Positions 33,397 to 46,500 of a stretch of DNA of 64,000 nucleotides are shown here, in pieces (position 1 is the stretch's first letter; each line of letters begins with the position of its first letter). A program made the position numbers and the translations under genes. The stretch spans positions 682,001 to 746,000 of the forward strand of contig JAVTVJ010000566.1 of the NCBI GenBank assembly GCA_034509425.1, read 5' to 3'. This stretch comes from Eopsaltria australis. Its lineage: Eukaryota > Chordata > Aves > Passeriformes > Petroicidae. The notes under the pieces are model-generated. The model saw only the letters and a program-made list of their open reading frames with translations. It had not been told where the DNA came from and did not search any database.

Positions 33397-33402
33397 AATA
33401 AA
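33397..33402 (+). terminator. ATP2B2: Possible proximal poly(A) signal
   Basis: A canonical AATAAA followed by a T-rich stretch (33421-33445) lies about 1.1 kb after the stop codon. Use of this site would give a short 3' UTR with three of the five Pumilio-type motifs. There is no direct proof of cleavage here. Confidence 0.35.
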
Positions 33403-34827
33403 AATCAAAATGATCAGGTTCTCTCCTTTTTTTTTAATTTTCCTTCCTTCCCCCCTGATAATCTGCTTGAACTCATTTTGGTGCAACATACAATAATGGA
33501 GGCTATTTCATTCTTTAGACATACAGCAATGGCTTCGAAAACTATTTTTAGAGAGACATTAAATGAGTTTATAATTTAAAATAAGTTATATTTGATTTGT
33601 CTATATGGAGATAAAACAAATGTTAAAATCTTGTGATATATTGTGTTAATCCTTTTCAATTAGTACTTTAGGCATTTATTTCCTTATTCTTTGCAAAGTA
33701 TGGGCTGTTGGCATTTTGGATGAAAAATCACTGTAGGTCATTGCTTTGTTTTTTGGGGTTTTTTTTAAGAAAAACTATAATTTCTGCACTATTAGGACTG
33801 AACAAATCTTTATTAATTGTGTATTGAGATGTGCTTTGTGTGATTTTTTTTTTAACCAAGCTTATGTTCCTGTAGTAACACAGTAATACATTATTTGACC
33901 TTGAGCTTTTTCCCAAGAAAGCTGCTTTGAAAACCTGCAGTACGGAAGGTGAAAAAAAACATTTTTCAAGATGGTAACAGCCCTAAAAACGTAAAAAATT
34001 ATGAGCTTATACAATTGCTATGTCAACCACTTGAACGCTAAGCACTTTGTGGATCACAGATTTTTCATAAATAATTTTTGTATTTAATATAAAGTTTGCT
34101 TGGAGACTTTTCAGCATATGATTTTTTTCCATAACTGTACAGTGCAAAAGACATTTGGAATTCCACAACCAATTATGCCAGGCGTTGTTGGGACAAAAAC
34201 ACCCTCCAACCATCTCGCTCGGTTGAGTTGTTAAGGTGTTTTTTTTTCTGGTTGTCTTAAAGTTGGCTCCATAAAAGTGGTGCATCTCTGCAGTCACAGC
34301 AGCTAAACCAAGCCAGAACTCTCCAAACCAAGCTTAGACTCAAGGCCAAACTGCAGACTGAACCCAGATGTTTTCAGGGTGCATCAGGACTCTCAGCCAG
34401 GTAAAGCTCTCAGCAGCTTCCCTTGCCAGCTGCCGGACTCTGGGGTGGGAGCTCCCGTGGCTTTGGCTCGTGCCGAGCTCTGTGGTCCAGGCTGAGCCAG
34501 GAGGGTGCCCAGGTGGGCAGAGTGGCCTGGCAGGAGCTGTGTTAGCTGGCTCCCAGCAGCCCAGGGATGGGCACCCGGCCAGGATCGTGCTCTGTAAATC
34601 GGTGGTTGCCCCTTTCCACACCACGGATGGGCTCTCTGGGGCCTGCTCGGGATCTCTGTCCAGAAGACAAAAGTGGTATCAATTTACAGGGAAGCCTCTA
34701 GCTTTGGACTCGAACATCTACAGAAGCTATTAATACTGGAAGAGTTTCTTTTCAGCATCTTAACACACTGACTGTTTGCCTTTTTTTGTTTGTTTGTTTT
34801 CAAACACTCTTCATATTTTTTTCTTGG

Positions 34828-34884
34828 TTTCATTTTTCTTTTTTTTTTTCTTTTTTTTTTTTCTTTTTTTTTCTTTTTTTTCCT
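34828..34884. repeat. T-rich tract in 3' UTR
   Basis: A nearly pure T run interrupted by single C residues lies in the ATP2B2 3' UTR. Confidence 0.85.
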
Positions 34885-35363
34885 GTAGGAAAAATTTACC
34901 CCTCCCTAAGGTACCATTCGCAGACTTGAAAACTGTTAAGAAAACGAACACTGCATTCTGTGTATATATAGTAAAACATATATAAACTGAGATGCATAGA
35001 AAACTTGGGCTTTTGTGAGCAGAGACTGTGCTTTATGTATATGATAAATGATAGACTTTTTTTTTTTTTTTTTTTTTAAAGCAGAATAGCTATGACCTTT
35101 CAACTACAAGTCGTGCATCACAATTCTTTTCTTTTATTGCTTGACCTCTCTGTGATGGGAACAATGGATCAAAAAACCAAAATGATCAGTTTGTTCAAAT
35201 TCCCTGCAATATATAAATGCTCGCTCTCTACGTACTGTACTTAGCAGCATGAGATTTGTGGACAACAATACAGTGGTACATTGGCAATCCATCCCACTAG
35301 GGGTTATTAATATATGTTCATTCATCTGTTTTTATGAATTTTTTTATCTAGACAATAATTGTA

Positions 35364-35369
35364 AATAAA
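35364..35369 (+). terminator. ATP2B2: Likely main poly(A) signal of ATP2B2
   Basis: This canonical AATAAA is followed by TGTCTGTTC and, further on, a T/G-rich region (35440-35470) that can serve as downstream element. It overlaps a TGTAAATA Pumilio-type motif at 35360-35367. Position and context suit the distal end of the transcript. Confidence 0.6.
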
Positions 35370-35616
35370 GAACTTACTCTGTCTGTTCATTTAATACTAT
35401 GCAAAAGGTTATGCTTTCTATTGTTATTCTTATTCCTACAGTGTGATGCTGGAATGTTTGTGGTTTCAAAAAAAAAACAAACAAAAAAGACAAAAGTAAG
35501 TAAAATATGTGATGTAAATTATTTTATAGTTTGAAACAAAATGATAAAGTTTTACTCTTGCTGCTTTCTGTCTAATAGATCTCTCTTGGCAGGAGCACAA
35601 GTGGAAAATTTAAAGA

Positions 35617-35622
35617 AATAAA
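35617..35622 (+). terminator. Alternative distal poly(A) signal
   Basis: A second canonical AATAAA sits 253 nt beyond the likely main one, followed by a T-rich stretch (35661-35675). It could extend the 3' UTR slightly or be fortuitous. Confidence 0.35.
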
Positions 35623-38263
35623 TTCACAAAGCAGCATGAACAATAATGGTCTGAATGTAACAGCTTTCTTTATTCTCACCTGAAGTCATAGATGCAGCTC
35701 TGGATTCCCACTGGGATATTTTGATGTGCAGGTGGATGTAAATCTTCTGGACTGGCAGTGAGGACCCTGCTCCCCAGGCAGAGTTTGCTTTCCTTCCCCT
35801 GGGGGCTGAGCAGCCCCCAGGACTTCAATTCCTGCCTGGCTGGGCCAGGAAAGGCAGAGGTGGGATCAGCTCCTGGGAAATCTGCAGGGAAATCTCTGGA
35901 ATGAGTGTGCAAAGAGTCAAATGATGAAATGAATTTGCTTAGGAAACAAAGAGTTTAACCTTGGCCCTAAGACCAACAGCTCTCTGAGGCTTTTCCTGCC
36001 ACTGATGGCAGCTCGGCACTTACATGGATTTTTTCAGCTCTTTCTCCCTCTGTCATGATCTTTGAATCTTCCTCAAATTGGGGAGTTCAGTCCAGGGCTC
36101 ATCCTGCCACTTCAGACCTAAGGAAAAAGGGGGGAATTCTCATTCCAGTGCTCTAAGCCTGAGCCCAGAAATTCCTTCTCTTTTTCCTTCAGCGCAGATT
36201 GATGCAGTTGTTCATGAGCTGCAGTGCAGCTGTTCACACAATATTGGTGCTTTAGGAGTCAGCCAGGCAGGCCAGGTATGAGGTGAGTGGCTGTCAAATC
36301 GTCTCATTTGTAAAGCTAAAATGCTTCAAATTACAGATTTTCCTGTCTTCTCACCCAGATTTCAAACTTTTCTTCACCAACTCTCTATCAGAAGTAATGC
36401 TTGATAAAGGCCAATATGAAACAGTGTTACACTGTGAGGAAAATTACTAACAAATAAAAATGTACTCAACACAGTGAATTCAACAAAACCCCCACAAAAA
36501 ACAATTATTTAGGCAGCAGATTTCTAGGACTAAAGGAGTTTTACAGCTACTTTGGAATAAAACTGGTTTTTGCTTTGATTTTGGGAGCTCAGTAGGTAAT
36601 AATCAGAAAATATTTTTACTTTAATTCTCTGTCATTCATTTATCTCCTCCTTACACACATAAATTTATTTGCAGTCTTAGTCCAAGTGCTTTTGGCAGGA
36701 CTCCTCATTTCTGCAATGAAGTGTCTGTGAGGAGGTGTTGGTAAGAAAAAGGTCTGGCATTTTTCAGGGTGTTTTAAGCGCTCTGGGAATGCTGGAGCCT
36801 CAGAGATGTATTTTAGGAGAGTTTGTGAAGTACTTTTGAGCAAGGGATGGATGTGAGTTGTAGGTGCAAATTGGGAAGGATAGCAGGAATGGAATTCCCC
36901 ACAACACAAATCCCTGTCCTGTGCATGAAACTGAGGCTTCAGAAAGGCACATATTTGGGGTTATTAATCCATGAGGGAGAGCCAGGGCTGATCCCCTGAT
37001 CCAAAATAGGAATGCTGGACATTTTTAGCTGTTTTATGCTAAGACCATGAGGGTAAACATTGTGATCTCTGTAGGAAAACTGGGTGCTGAGCTGCTGCAC
37101 TGATACAGAAGGGGAAAATAGTGGATGAAGGAGAGGCAAAAAGGGGAAATTAGGGAGAAAGAGGAAGAAAATACAGATGCATCTATAATTTGCTATGTAC
37201 TGAAATGAAATGGAGTCATAATTGCTGCTACTGGCTTGATCTGGCACTGAGCTCCAATCCAATGGTACTCAAAGAGTATTCCCTGCCTGAAAGGAATTTT
37301 CCAATGTAGTCCATGAAAAGGCTGAGATTCCCAAAGCAGCTGGGAGCAGATGACCTCCAGCATCCCTGTGCCCCTGAATTTCTGCTGCTGTTCCATGCCA
37401 GGAGGAGGAGTGGCACCATTTGTGGAAGTGAGGGTGTGCTCAGGTGAGGCACCAGGGCTCCGCTCTTCCCATTTCCTCTTGGTGTTTCAGATTTTTAGAG
37501 TTGCTTTTGAGGAACCACACAAGGTAAGCACTGGATATTTGCCATTTGTGTTTGTATTCATGCAACAGGGTGAGGCTTTGGCAGAATGGAACATAATAAT
37601 TAATAGTAATAAATAATAAAAAGTACATAATAAAATGTATTCCTGGCTCAGATCCAGACAAGGATCCATGTGTGCATCATCCTGGGCTATGAACTAAAAT
37701 CCATATTTCTCATTTTATGAAGTCCATGTAGGGAATGCTCAGGTTTGATCAGCAGCATGATGCTGTAGGAGGTACTGGGAAAAACAGGGAAGTGTCTGAT
37801 TTATGTTTTTCTTTCCACAAGAAGGTTTTAACAGGCACATTATGATCTAATCTGATGGGAAATGAAGAGAAGTATGATTAAACAGCTCATTTATGAAACC
37901 AGGGCAGGCTGTTGGAAAACACAAACCCAAGGAAATACTGACAACAACATTTTCTCCCATATGTTTAAACAAACTGATTTTCTGTGTATTTGGGAGCCCG
38001 TGTTTGCCTGGTAAGAAGGGAGGTGTTAAATTCTTCACTTCTCTCTCTGGTGGATTTGGTTGATTTTCCAGCAAATTTTAAAGCACCTCCCTCTACCCTT
38101 TGTGTGTGGGCATTTAGGAATCTCTGGGAGTTGAGCTGGTATAAAATCAGCATTGTTGGTGCCCAGCAAACAGCTTTTGAAGGATTATGAAAATTAGAAA
38201 AACGAGTTATGGAGCTTTCTTGGAAAGTTTCACAGAGCATTTATGGCACCTGCTAAAGAAGGT

Positions 38264-38412
38264 CCTTGATCCCAGAACCCCAGAGCAGCCAGGGTTGGAA
38301 GATCACCCTGGAGATCACCCAGCCCAAGCCCCAGCAAGGCAGGGTCACCTGGAGCAGCTGACACAGGACCACGTCCAGGTGGGTCTGGAATGTCTCCAGA
38401 GAGGGTGACACA
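38264..38412 (-). mobile_element. CR1 LINE fragment, 3' end region, antisense
   Basis: The + strand reads CCCAGAACCCCAGAGCAGCC, GGGTTGGAAGATCACC, CCCAGCCCAAGCCCC and GGAATGTCTCCAGAGAGG. This is the familiar antisense look of the CR1 non-LTR retrotransposon 3' region in birds, so the element lies on the - strand. It is strongly 5' truncated, which is normal for CR1, and carries no open frame. It supports an avian (or other sauropsid) origin. Confidence 0.8.
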
Positions 38413-41046
38413 TGGATTTATAAAACCTCCTAATGCTCTCATCAGTTGGTTATTTAAAATTATTCCAGCTATGAGTTTCAAAAGTGGTATTTAAAATAAT
38501 TACCTAAAATTATTAAGGCAATTTTAATGAGCATTATGGGATGATAAGTCACAGGAATGAGTAACTAATATTTCCTCACCATAGCACATCCACTGGGAAA
38601 GCTCTCTCATGCTTCTTTGCAGATGGGTAGTTAATGACAATTTTCAATTTGATACATGTTTGGAATGATTTTCTAGAAGAAAAAGATTCCAGGAGTTCTA
38701 GGAGATGTCACTGTGCATGTAAATAGTGCTTTGAGGGAAGGAAGGGAATCAAATGGAAACCTTCCTGTCCCAAATGAAGCTGCTAAATGCCCAGCACTGC
38801 TGCATGGCCCTGTGGCAACCTTGCTGCTCCACCAGAAAGCATCGCGCCTGGGAGAAGCACTGGAGCTCCTGGGCTGGGACAGGCTGGTTTTCCATTTATT
38901 CGTGTGTTTGGGATGTTGCTGGGGGATTTCAGTCACTTTCTCTCCAGTTCCAGACCTGGTCTCACCATATGGTTTGGTGGGGAGCGCTGCCTGATCAGGG
39001 AATGAAGCCAGAATTAATCCAGTGTAAAATGACTGTTCTACCAAGCCTACAACAACAAAAAGGGGATTGAACAGATGCCTCCAGAACTCCCCAATGGAGC
39101 CTTCTGTGCTCTTGACTGTCTTTGTGTCCTGCCACCTATCAGAGAGAATTCTAGCTTCAGAGGCTGCAGAGCCACAAACATCTGCTGGGTGGCTGCTGCA
39201 GAGCAGGAGGATTTTGCTCTGTTCTGAAATGAAAGTACAGAATGCCAGGCAGGTGCCCACATGTGACAAATCCCATCACATTTCCCAGGGAGGGATGTCA
39301 GAATGAGCTGGCAGAATGAGCAAGGCTGGTCAGACCAAGCTCTGTTCCTTGGGAAGCTGGTTCTGGTGCCATAGGGATCTTTTTTGGGGGGGTTTTAATC
39401 TTCCATCAGGAGCTAAAGTCCCTTCTAGCTGGTTTTATTATCTTGTTGTCTGTGCTTGGGAGGGATTTGGATGGTTTCAGTATTTCTCTGTTACATTTTC
39501 TGTGCTGTTTTCTGTAAGCCTGAGGTGATAAAAGTGGCCGTAGTGAAATATTCCTCCTGACTCCTTTCCTTGTATTAAACTCCAAAGCCTCCTGTGCCCC
39601 ACGACTCCTGGGTATAAATTGTATTTTCACTGGATGAGAAAACACAGAGAAAACCCACTTTGGCTGAGCACGCTGCAGGGATGATTCAGTTGCTTTTCAT
39701 TTTCATGGATCAGGACAGAAGCACTCCCCAACAATGCCAGAGCATTTTGTCTCCTCGGTGTTCCTGCCAGGACATTTTGTTCCTGAAAATTTGGAGGCCG
39801 ATCTATGATCTGCCACTGGCAGAGCATCCTCGTGCTGATGGGGAGCCCAGTGGAAATTTGCCACCCCTCCAAACACCATGGAAATAATGGCTGGTACAGC
39901 CCTGAATCCCCTCACATCACAGGAATTCTTTGCTACCCTTAATCAATAATTAATTTAATTTCTTTATCAATGCAGAGCCTCTGCAGTCTCACCACACTGA
40001 AGTGTTTCGTTGTATCATTGAATCCTGAGATGGGACAAAGCTGTGGCCACAATTTGAGTTTCCTTTCTTCAGCACTTCATGCACACACTACATTTTACAA
40101 ATCATGCATTTATTAAAAAAACCCCCAAAAATATTCGTTGTGTTCCCCAGCAATCTGAGATTTACTGGGGAAAACAATCAGGTACTGAAACATCCTGAAT
40201 GATCTCTCCTTGTAAATTAGTTCTACAGAACATCATTGCAAAAATGCTGTCAAAGAAGAAAAAAAAATCTGGCTGACTTTAGAAAATAACTACTGGTCAT
40301 TGAATAATCCTGGGCTCAGAAAACACCTGATGTTGAGACTTTACAGGCAATATTGGAAAGGAAAAGAGAAGAAATCCTGCCTTCCTCTATGGTAGCAGCT
40401 TTTAAAAATTCTGTGTTTGCTCCTGAGGCTGCAACTTAATGGTGGCAGAATGGCAGAAAAATCCAAATACTGAGACACTGACCAAGGTAATTTCAACACA
40501 GGAAAAATGACCATTTTAAAAAGAAAACTGTAGGTGACACCATTTAAAAATCTTTTCAAGACTTGTGTAGCTGAAGCTCAATTCCAGGCTAAGCCAAAAA
40601 GCTCAACAAATGTTTGAAATCATGTGATGAGGGCACTGCTGGCAAACAAAGGGAACAGCAGGTGTGGAAAGGAAGTATTTAAATGCACCCAGAAACCATA
40701 ATGCATCTAAGGAATTATTAAAGTCCAGCCTTGGAGCTACATTATTTCTGTTATTAATATGACAGATTTATCTAATTTGCATCTCTAATGAGCATCAGAC
40801 CCAGGGAAATTAAAGGTCAGGCTGAGAGGCTGCAGCAGGTGAGAGCTGTGAGCTCCTGGAGCTGCAGGGGAGGGAAGGGAATATTTGATTTCCTGGGGAG
40901 CTCAGGGCAGTGATTCCCTTCTGTTCCCTGTGTCCTGCAGGGTGTTGCCAATGGAGTTTGGGGGGGAACAATGAGGGTTTTCTGCTGCATCCCCACCCAC
41001 CCTGCTGGGATTTATAACCTGGCACCTCCTTGCTCTTATTTTTTTT

Positions 41047-41048
<2 letters not shown>

Positions 41049-41092
<44 letters not shown>
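41049..41092 (-). repeat. 44-nt poly(T), poly(A) tail of a possible retroposed copy on the - strand
   Basis: There is an uninterrupted run of 44 T. On the - strand it is a poly(A) run preceded directly by AATAAAGGC (complement at 41093-41101), which looks like a poly(A) signal followed by a tail. Upstream - strand sequence (from about 41400 down) shows no recognised gene. A simple homopolymer expansion is the alternative. Confidence 0.6.
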
Positions 41093-41094
<2 letters not shown>

Positions 41095-42880
41095 CTTTAT
41101 TCTGCTGTTTGCCATTAGAGACTTTGAGAAACATCCTGGTAAAGTTTTGGCTTTTATGGGGCAGAATAGTGCAGCAAAGCCCCACTGAGGAAATGCTGCT
41201 TTTCTTCTCTCATCCCAAAATTGTGATTACCTTTGATAGGCATGAGAGGTGTTTGCAGCCCGGTAGTCTGGATCCTCAAACAGTATTTCAGATCTTTGGA
41301 ATATTATTCCAGTTATTTATGTTGCTTTTTGCTTCTAATCTGCTGGCTTGAAATTGCACCAGGGACCTGTAATTGAAATAATTTCCACAAACCATGAAAA
41401 ATTCCAGAGTTCCAAAGTTAATGCAGTGTTCTGTAGCTTTTGATATCTCAGTTACTCTCAGTATTTGCTCCACATTTCAACTGAGAGAGGACAGATATTT
41501 TTGATTTTGATTACCTTTTCCCTGCTGTGAGTTCACCCAAGCTTTCCTGTTTATCATCCTTAATTTCCCATCAGTGTCCATGGGTGTTGTGGAATAGAAA
41601 ACAAGGCCAGGACAGGGTGCACATGAATTATGGACTTGCACTTTAATTTTGTAGTTGTTTGTTGTTTTAGGATACCTCCATTAATGGGAAGCCACGGTCA
41701 GTGGTTAAAAACAATCCTGGAGTATAAACAAGGCATAAATTAACATTAATGATTTATTGCAGTCTAAACAGGGAGGCAGAATTCAGGTAGGAATTACCTA
41801 CAGTGGAAATCAATATCAAAATTCAAAGATTCTTCTGATACATCTCAAAATTCACTGAAAAACTGATCTCATCAGATTCTTGTGGATCATTCTTGTGCTT
41901 AATTTGCCACTGACAATGCAAGCAGTAGTTTCTTTAAGAATTGATATTAAATATTTACAAATCTGTTCACACAGAGAAGGAACAATAATGTATTGGTTTA
42001 GCTTTAAGGGACTTTTGGGGGTTTGATGTTTTTTTAGAGCCTCCTCATAGCAGATTTCTCATTGCAGTGATAATTTTTAATTACAATCTGTTGTCTTATT
42101 AGATCTTGGAATAATTTATGTGTCAGGTTTTTCAATGTGTTCCTCAGATGATAATACTGAAAGAAAGAAAGCATACAACTCATTTTTATGCGCTTCTTGT
42201 GGCATTAAAGACTGAGATGATGCCATAGAAATGCAACAAATTGTTGCCACAAGGTTTCTATGTTTTGGATTCAGACATGGGGAAATGCCAGGACCAGGTT
42301 TCTGAGTGAAAAAGAGCTGATTTCCAGCCAGAGCACACAGATGTGCTGTTTGATATGGAAAGCTGAACAGAAAATAAATATCAGTGTCACATTTCAGAAA
42401 CGATGGTGATCTGCTCTTGTCCTGACAATCTCTGACAAACCCTCAGAGGCTCTGGATTGCCAAAGCTGATCTTGTACACGAGCAGAGTGACAGAGAGGCT
42501 TGTAAAGCTGTCAGCTCTGTGGCATGGCCATTAACCTTCGTGGCACATCCTTGCAGAGGAACATTTGCTGCAGAGGGATGACAGGAGGGGCACGGGGTGG
42601 AATTTGAATCAGAGCAGCATCCTCCAGACACAAGATTTGGATTGCTCCAGTTTCTGACATCACAGAGAGGCTCAGTTTGGATCTGAGAGCCACAGGAGGG
42701 GAATGTTCTGCTGCAGTGCCAGAGCAGTGCCAGAGTGAGGGAATTTTAACCAGTTTTGCTGCATTTTTTGACCATGCTTTTGTTTGAATCCTGCCCAGTC
42801 CAGCACAGGCTGATGCTGCAGGGTCTGTGTGTGATGAGCACTGTGGGGATTCCCCAGATTTGGTCCATGCTGATGCCACT

Positions 42881-42976
42881 CCTGATGGTGGCATCAGAGA
42901 GGGGACAGAGCATTTGTCACCACAGGGCCCTGATGGTGGCACCAAAGAGGGGACAGAGCATTTGTCACCATGCCCA
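42881..42976. repeat. 48-bp tandem duplication
   Basis: Two adjacent copies with period 48 start CCTGATGGTGGC (42881 and 42929) and share GAGGGGACAGAGCATTTGTC. They differ at only a few positions. Confidence 0.9.
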
Positions 42977-43103
42977 GGCTCCCGGCTGGGAGAAATTCTC
43001 CTTCAGATGGAGCTGAGACACCTCAGGTTGGAAGGACGTGTTATGAATTAACAAGAGAAGGCAAAAGTGTGAAATCAGTGGAGGTTCCTGATGCCTTTTT
43101 GTG

Positions 43104-43535
43104 ACTACCTCAAAACAGAGGCCAGACTCAATTCAGGAAATAAAAAGCAGGTATATTTATTGAAGGGCCTTCAGGTACATTTAGGCCAGACAAAGCCCCC
43201 CAGGGACTACACCCAAAAATGGACAATGGGTCACGAATTTTCACACTTTTATAAGTTTGGTCCATTTGCATATTGTGGGTTCATCTTCCAATTACAGCTT
43301 CAGCTAATGAAGTCATTTTACCCCATATTTGCTCCCCCCAACTCACTTTTGTTTCCATCTCTCAGGGCCTGGGACACTCAGGTGTCCTGGATTGCCAGGC
43401 CTGGAGAGGAATTGTTGTGTCTGCCCCAAATGGGAGAGCAGCAGCTGCCACTGGAGATGGAGTTTAGAGTTCTCCACTAAAGAACTGCAGGGTTACAGAT
43501 ACATGGAAAATATCAAAGCTCAAATCCTAAGGCAT
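43104..43535 (-). mobile_element. Solo LTR-like element, copy 1
   Basis: This segment matches 54501-54932 in inverted orientation over its 432-nt length. Read on the - strand it has an ATGCAAAT octamer (complement at 43264-43271), a TTATAAAAG TATA box about 10 nt after it (near 43246-43254), and an AATAAA poly(A) signal (complement at 43156-43161) followed by the R/U5-like TCTGGCCTCTGTTTTGAGG. This is the order expected of an LTR. True ends may reach about 43039 and 43620, where TG and CA ends are seen, but no target-site duplication is clear. No gag, pol or env coding was found on either side. Confidence 0.75.
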
Positions 43536-46500
43536 CATTCAATTCCCCAACCCCCAGCCCACACTGCACAGTGTCACCCAAGTGCCACCACTGTGTGTCC
43601 CACTGAGGGGTTAATGAACACTCTGACATCCCATTCCTGCTCCTTCCCCCATATCAGCACTCCTGTCTGGAGGAAAAATGCAGAAATTATCCCAAGCTCA
43701 GCTTCAAACTGAATTTTTATTTCTCTAGAATAGAAATGCTGCTCATTCACCCATCCTGGGTGCCCTCAGCAGAGATTCAAATGCAGCTATGAAAGGCCTG
43801 TGACATTAGAACTGAACCTCATTAGGGCCATTTTGTGCAGTCCACACCACGAAAAGAGCAGATTATCACTTGAAACACTCTCTCTTCAGGCTCCAACAAT
43901 TCCCAGAAAACTGCTGAGCTTTGAAGCAGTCTCTTCTATGTGCAGTTATTCTGATCAAAAGAAAAAACTGTTTCTAAGTCTTGCTTTTGCTTTCTGATCA
44001 GTTTTTCTTCTTTTCTTTTCCTTTTACCTATTTTTTACTGGGGTGGTTTTTGTTTAAATTTTTTTTTAACTGCTGTGGGTGGAATTTTGGTTTTGGTTTA
44101 TCAAAGTAGGACAACTAAAAATAATATCAGTAGATTATGCTCCTTTTCAGGAGGTTTTTAAAAGAAACCCCAACCATGCTCAATAGCAATGCAGATGGGG
44201 ATCCCAATTTCATTGATTTTATTTCTTTTTTGGAGTTCTTCTTTTCCACTTGGCTTCAGTGTGGCTGCAGAAAAGGTTGGTGACAGTCTAAAGACTGAGT
44301 AATATAATTTTAAATCTTTAAGAAATAATGCTTAAAACTTTTCCTCACAACGATTAACTAATTAATTAAATCATTCAGGTTAAGGGTAGGAAAGACAAAA
44401 AAAGTTCCTCCAATCATTTTGCTTTTTCCACTGAGCTGAAAGGAGAGGCTTTTCCAGATCCAGCAGTTTCTGTATGGAATTCCCAGCGTTGTGCAGGAGC
44501 ACCAGATCTGCTGGAAGCACAGAGGAACATCCCACACATCACAAACCCCACTCCAGAGGGGGAATTCTGTCACCCTCCTGCTGAATACACAGGGTAAAGG
44601 ACACCAGAACACTCAGAGGCTCAACAAGGAGGGTGGACTGAGGAGTTTGGGGAGCTGCAGGTGGAGAATTCTTTATGGCCTTCCAGAGTGTGCAGGAATT
44701 CAAATTATAAATTGGGTTTTATAACCAGAGCTCTGTGCCCCAGGTACAAGAACTCAATTCTTCACATAGTTCATAAATGCAGGGCTAAACTCAGACTGGG
44801 AGCTCTTCTGATCCCTTTTCAAACAGGGAAACAGCACCTTCCAGCAGGTCTGAATTAATTTCTAATCATTTAAACTGATTAAATATCCTCTGATCTTTTA
44901 ATTGTATTTTCTTATCGTGGTTTTAAATGCAGACTTTCAAATCTACCCACAATTTATGCAGATCACAGCTCTGTTTAACACCACACTTCTGATTTCACAC
45001 CTTTAAAGAGGCAATCAGGCTGCTTTGTTTGCTGGAACAACTGTGACAAGGAAACAGAGGGACACTGCAGCATCCTTCCAGTGGAAAACCCACTGGGACA
45101 TTTCTTTGTCTCAATAGTGATACAGATCATGAAGGAATTCAGGAAAATTAACTGGGTGTTAGTGTTGAAACTCAAGTGGGAATTACAGAAAATCAAAATG
45201 GTCAGGTTGGTTTTTTACTGTGTAATAAATGCAAGGAAAAGTGTCTGGCAAAGTAACTGCAGAAATTCCCTTTGAACAAAGAAATTGCTTAGAAAAGGAT
45301 GGTTCTGCTGTAAAAGTGGTCCCTTGGGATCGAAATTCCAAGAGCAGCAGTGATAGCTCAGGAAGGGGCTGAAATCTGGTGCAAGCACTGGTGTCTCAGG
45401 TGGTTCTTAACCAGCAAAACTTCCAGGGCTCTGCAGGAGGGATGGATGGGCTGAGGAAATGAGACAGGGAATTGTGACCCCAAACTGACCAGGGAATGTG
45501 GCAAAGGCCGGAATACAAAACAGCTCTGAAGGGACACCAAATGAGGAGCTTTTCCAGAAGCACAGTTAGATTTGGTCCTGCTGTGGGTTTCAGTGTGGCA
45601 TGAGCAGGGGAGAAAATTGGCTTTAGGACAGCCTTTAAATTCAGCCAGACTCAATTGAGTTCTGAGGGAAACTCTGCTGCAAACTGGGAACAGGGCAGGG
45701 CAGACCTTTGGAGAAATTTCAGTGTAAACACTGCTGAAGTGGCTTTGCTCATAGTTGAAATCTAGAGAAGAACAGGATCTAATTATTTAGAGATTATACA
45801 AAAATGCTTGAACTAATTAAGAAAGCCCCTGCTCATTGCTGCAATAGATGAGGCCTGAACACTTTGCTCACTTTGTAACAGCCTCAAATTCTGTCCTGCC
45901 CTAAATCTTACAAGTGTGTACCTGAAAATGGACCTGCAGGAGAGGGACAACAAGAGTTGCTCCAAAGAATGATGAAAGAACTCAGAGTGGTGGTTTCTGT
46001 CAGGCTGAGCCCCTCACCTGGAGTGAGGGTGTCACACTGGGACTGTTTTTCCCAGCTGGGTGTACACTGGAAAATTTAAACAGGACTGGTGCATTTGCAG
46101 TATTAAAAATCATGGCTGCATCCACCACTGACTCCTGCAAAGGGATTTTTCCTTGGCTAAGTTCACAAGTTGATGACTTTGGATTGTTAAGAGGCAGAAC
46201 TGGTGAAGTTGTGTTGAAATCTATGGAATTCTGAGCTGCATTTCCTTCAAGATGGATGAGCTGAAATAAACTCTCACCCAAACACGTGTGGGGCCAGCCA
46301 TGAACTGTAGGGATAAAAGGGATACCCATGGAAATAGGGAGGTCTGGAGTTATTTGCACAATAAATTGAGTGTGCACAGCCACGTGAGGGGGTGAGACAG
46401 CAGCAGTGATGGGGCAAGAAGAGCTCTGTGTGTGTGTGTGAGGGGTGGGCAGCAACAAGGAAACCAAAATGAACTCCAAACCAACAGCAGAAAGGTCAAG

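Larger units (their letters stand above)
32321..35390 (+). other. ATP2B2: ATP2B2 3' UTR
   Basis: The sequence after the stop codon is AT-rich for about 3 kb, in keeping with the long 3' UTRs of PMCA genes. It includes an A-rich run right after the stop, a TA-repeat block (32901-32996), T-rich tracts (about 34828-34884 and 35057-35079) and a GC-richer island at 34340-34640. Five matches to the Pumilio consensus TGTANATA occur at 32953, 33092, 33293, 34961 and 35360. I place the end 15-30 nt after the AATAAA at 35364. A longer form using 35617 or a shorter one using 33397 is possible. Confidence 0.75.

Noticed and set aside
38673..39269. 198-codon open frame on the - strand
   Set aside because: No domain or composition suggests a protein, and overlapping frames on the + strand are open too. 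I treat it as chance in a locally stop-poor segment.
43091..43480. Similar proteins predicted at 43091-43480 (+) and 54571-55082 (-)
   Set aside because: The similarity comes from two homologous LTR copies read on their antisense strand. The frames contain the LTR promoter and poly(A) signal and are not retroviral genes.
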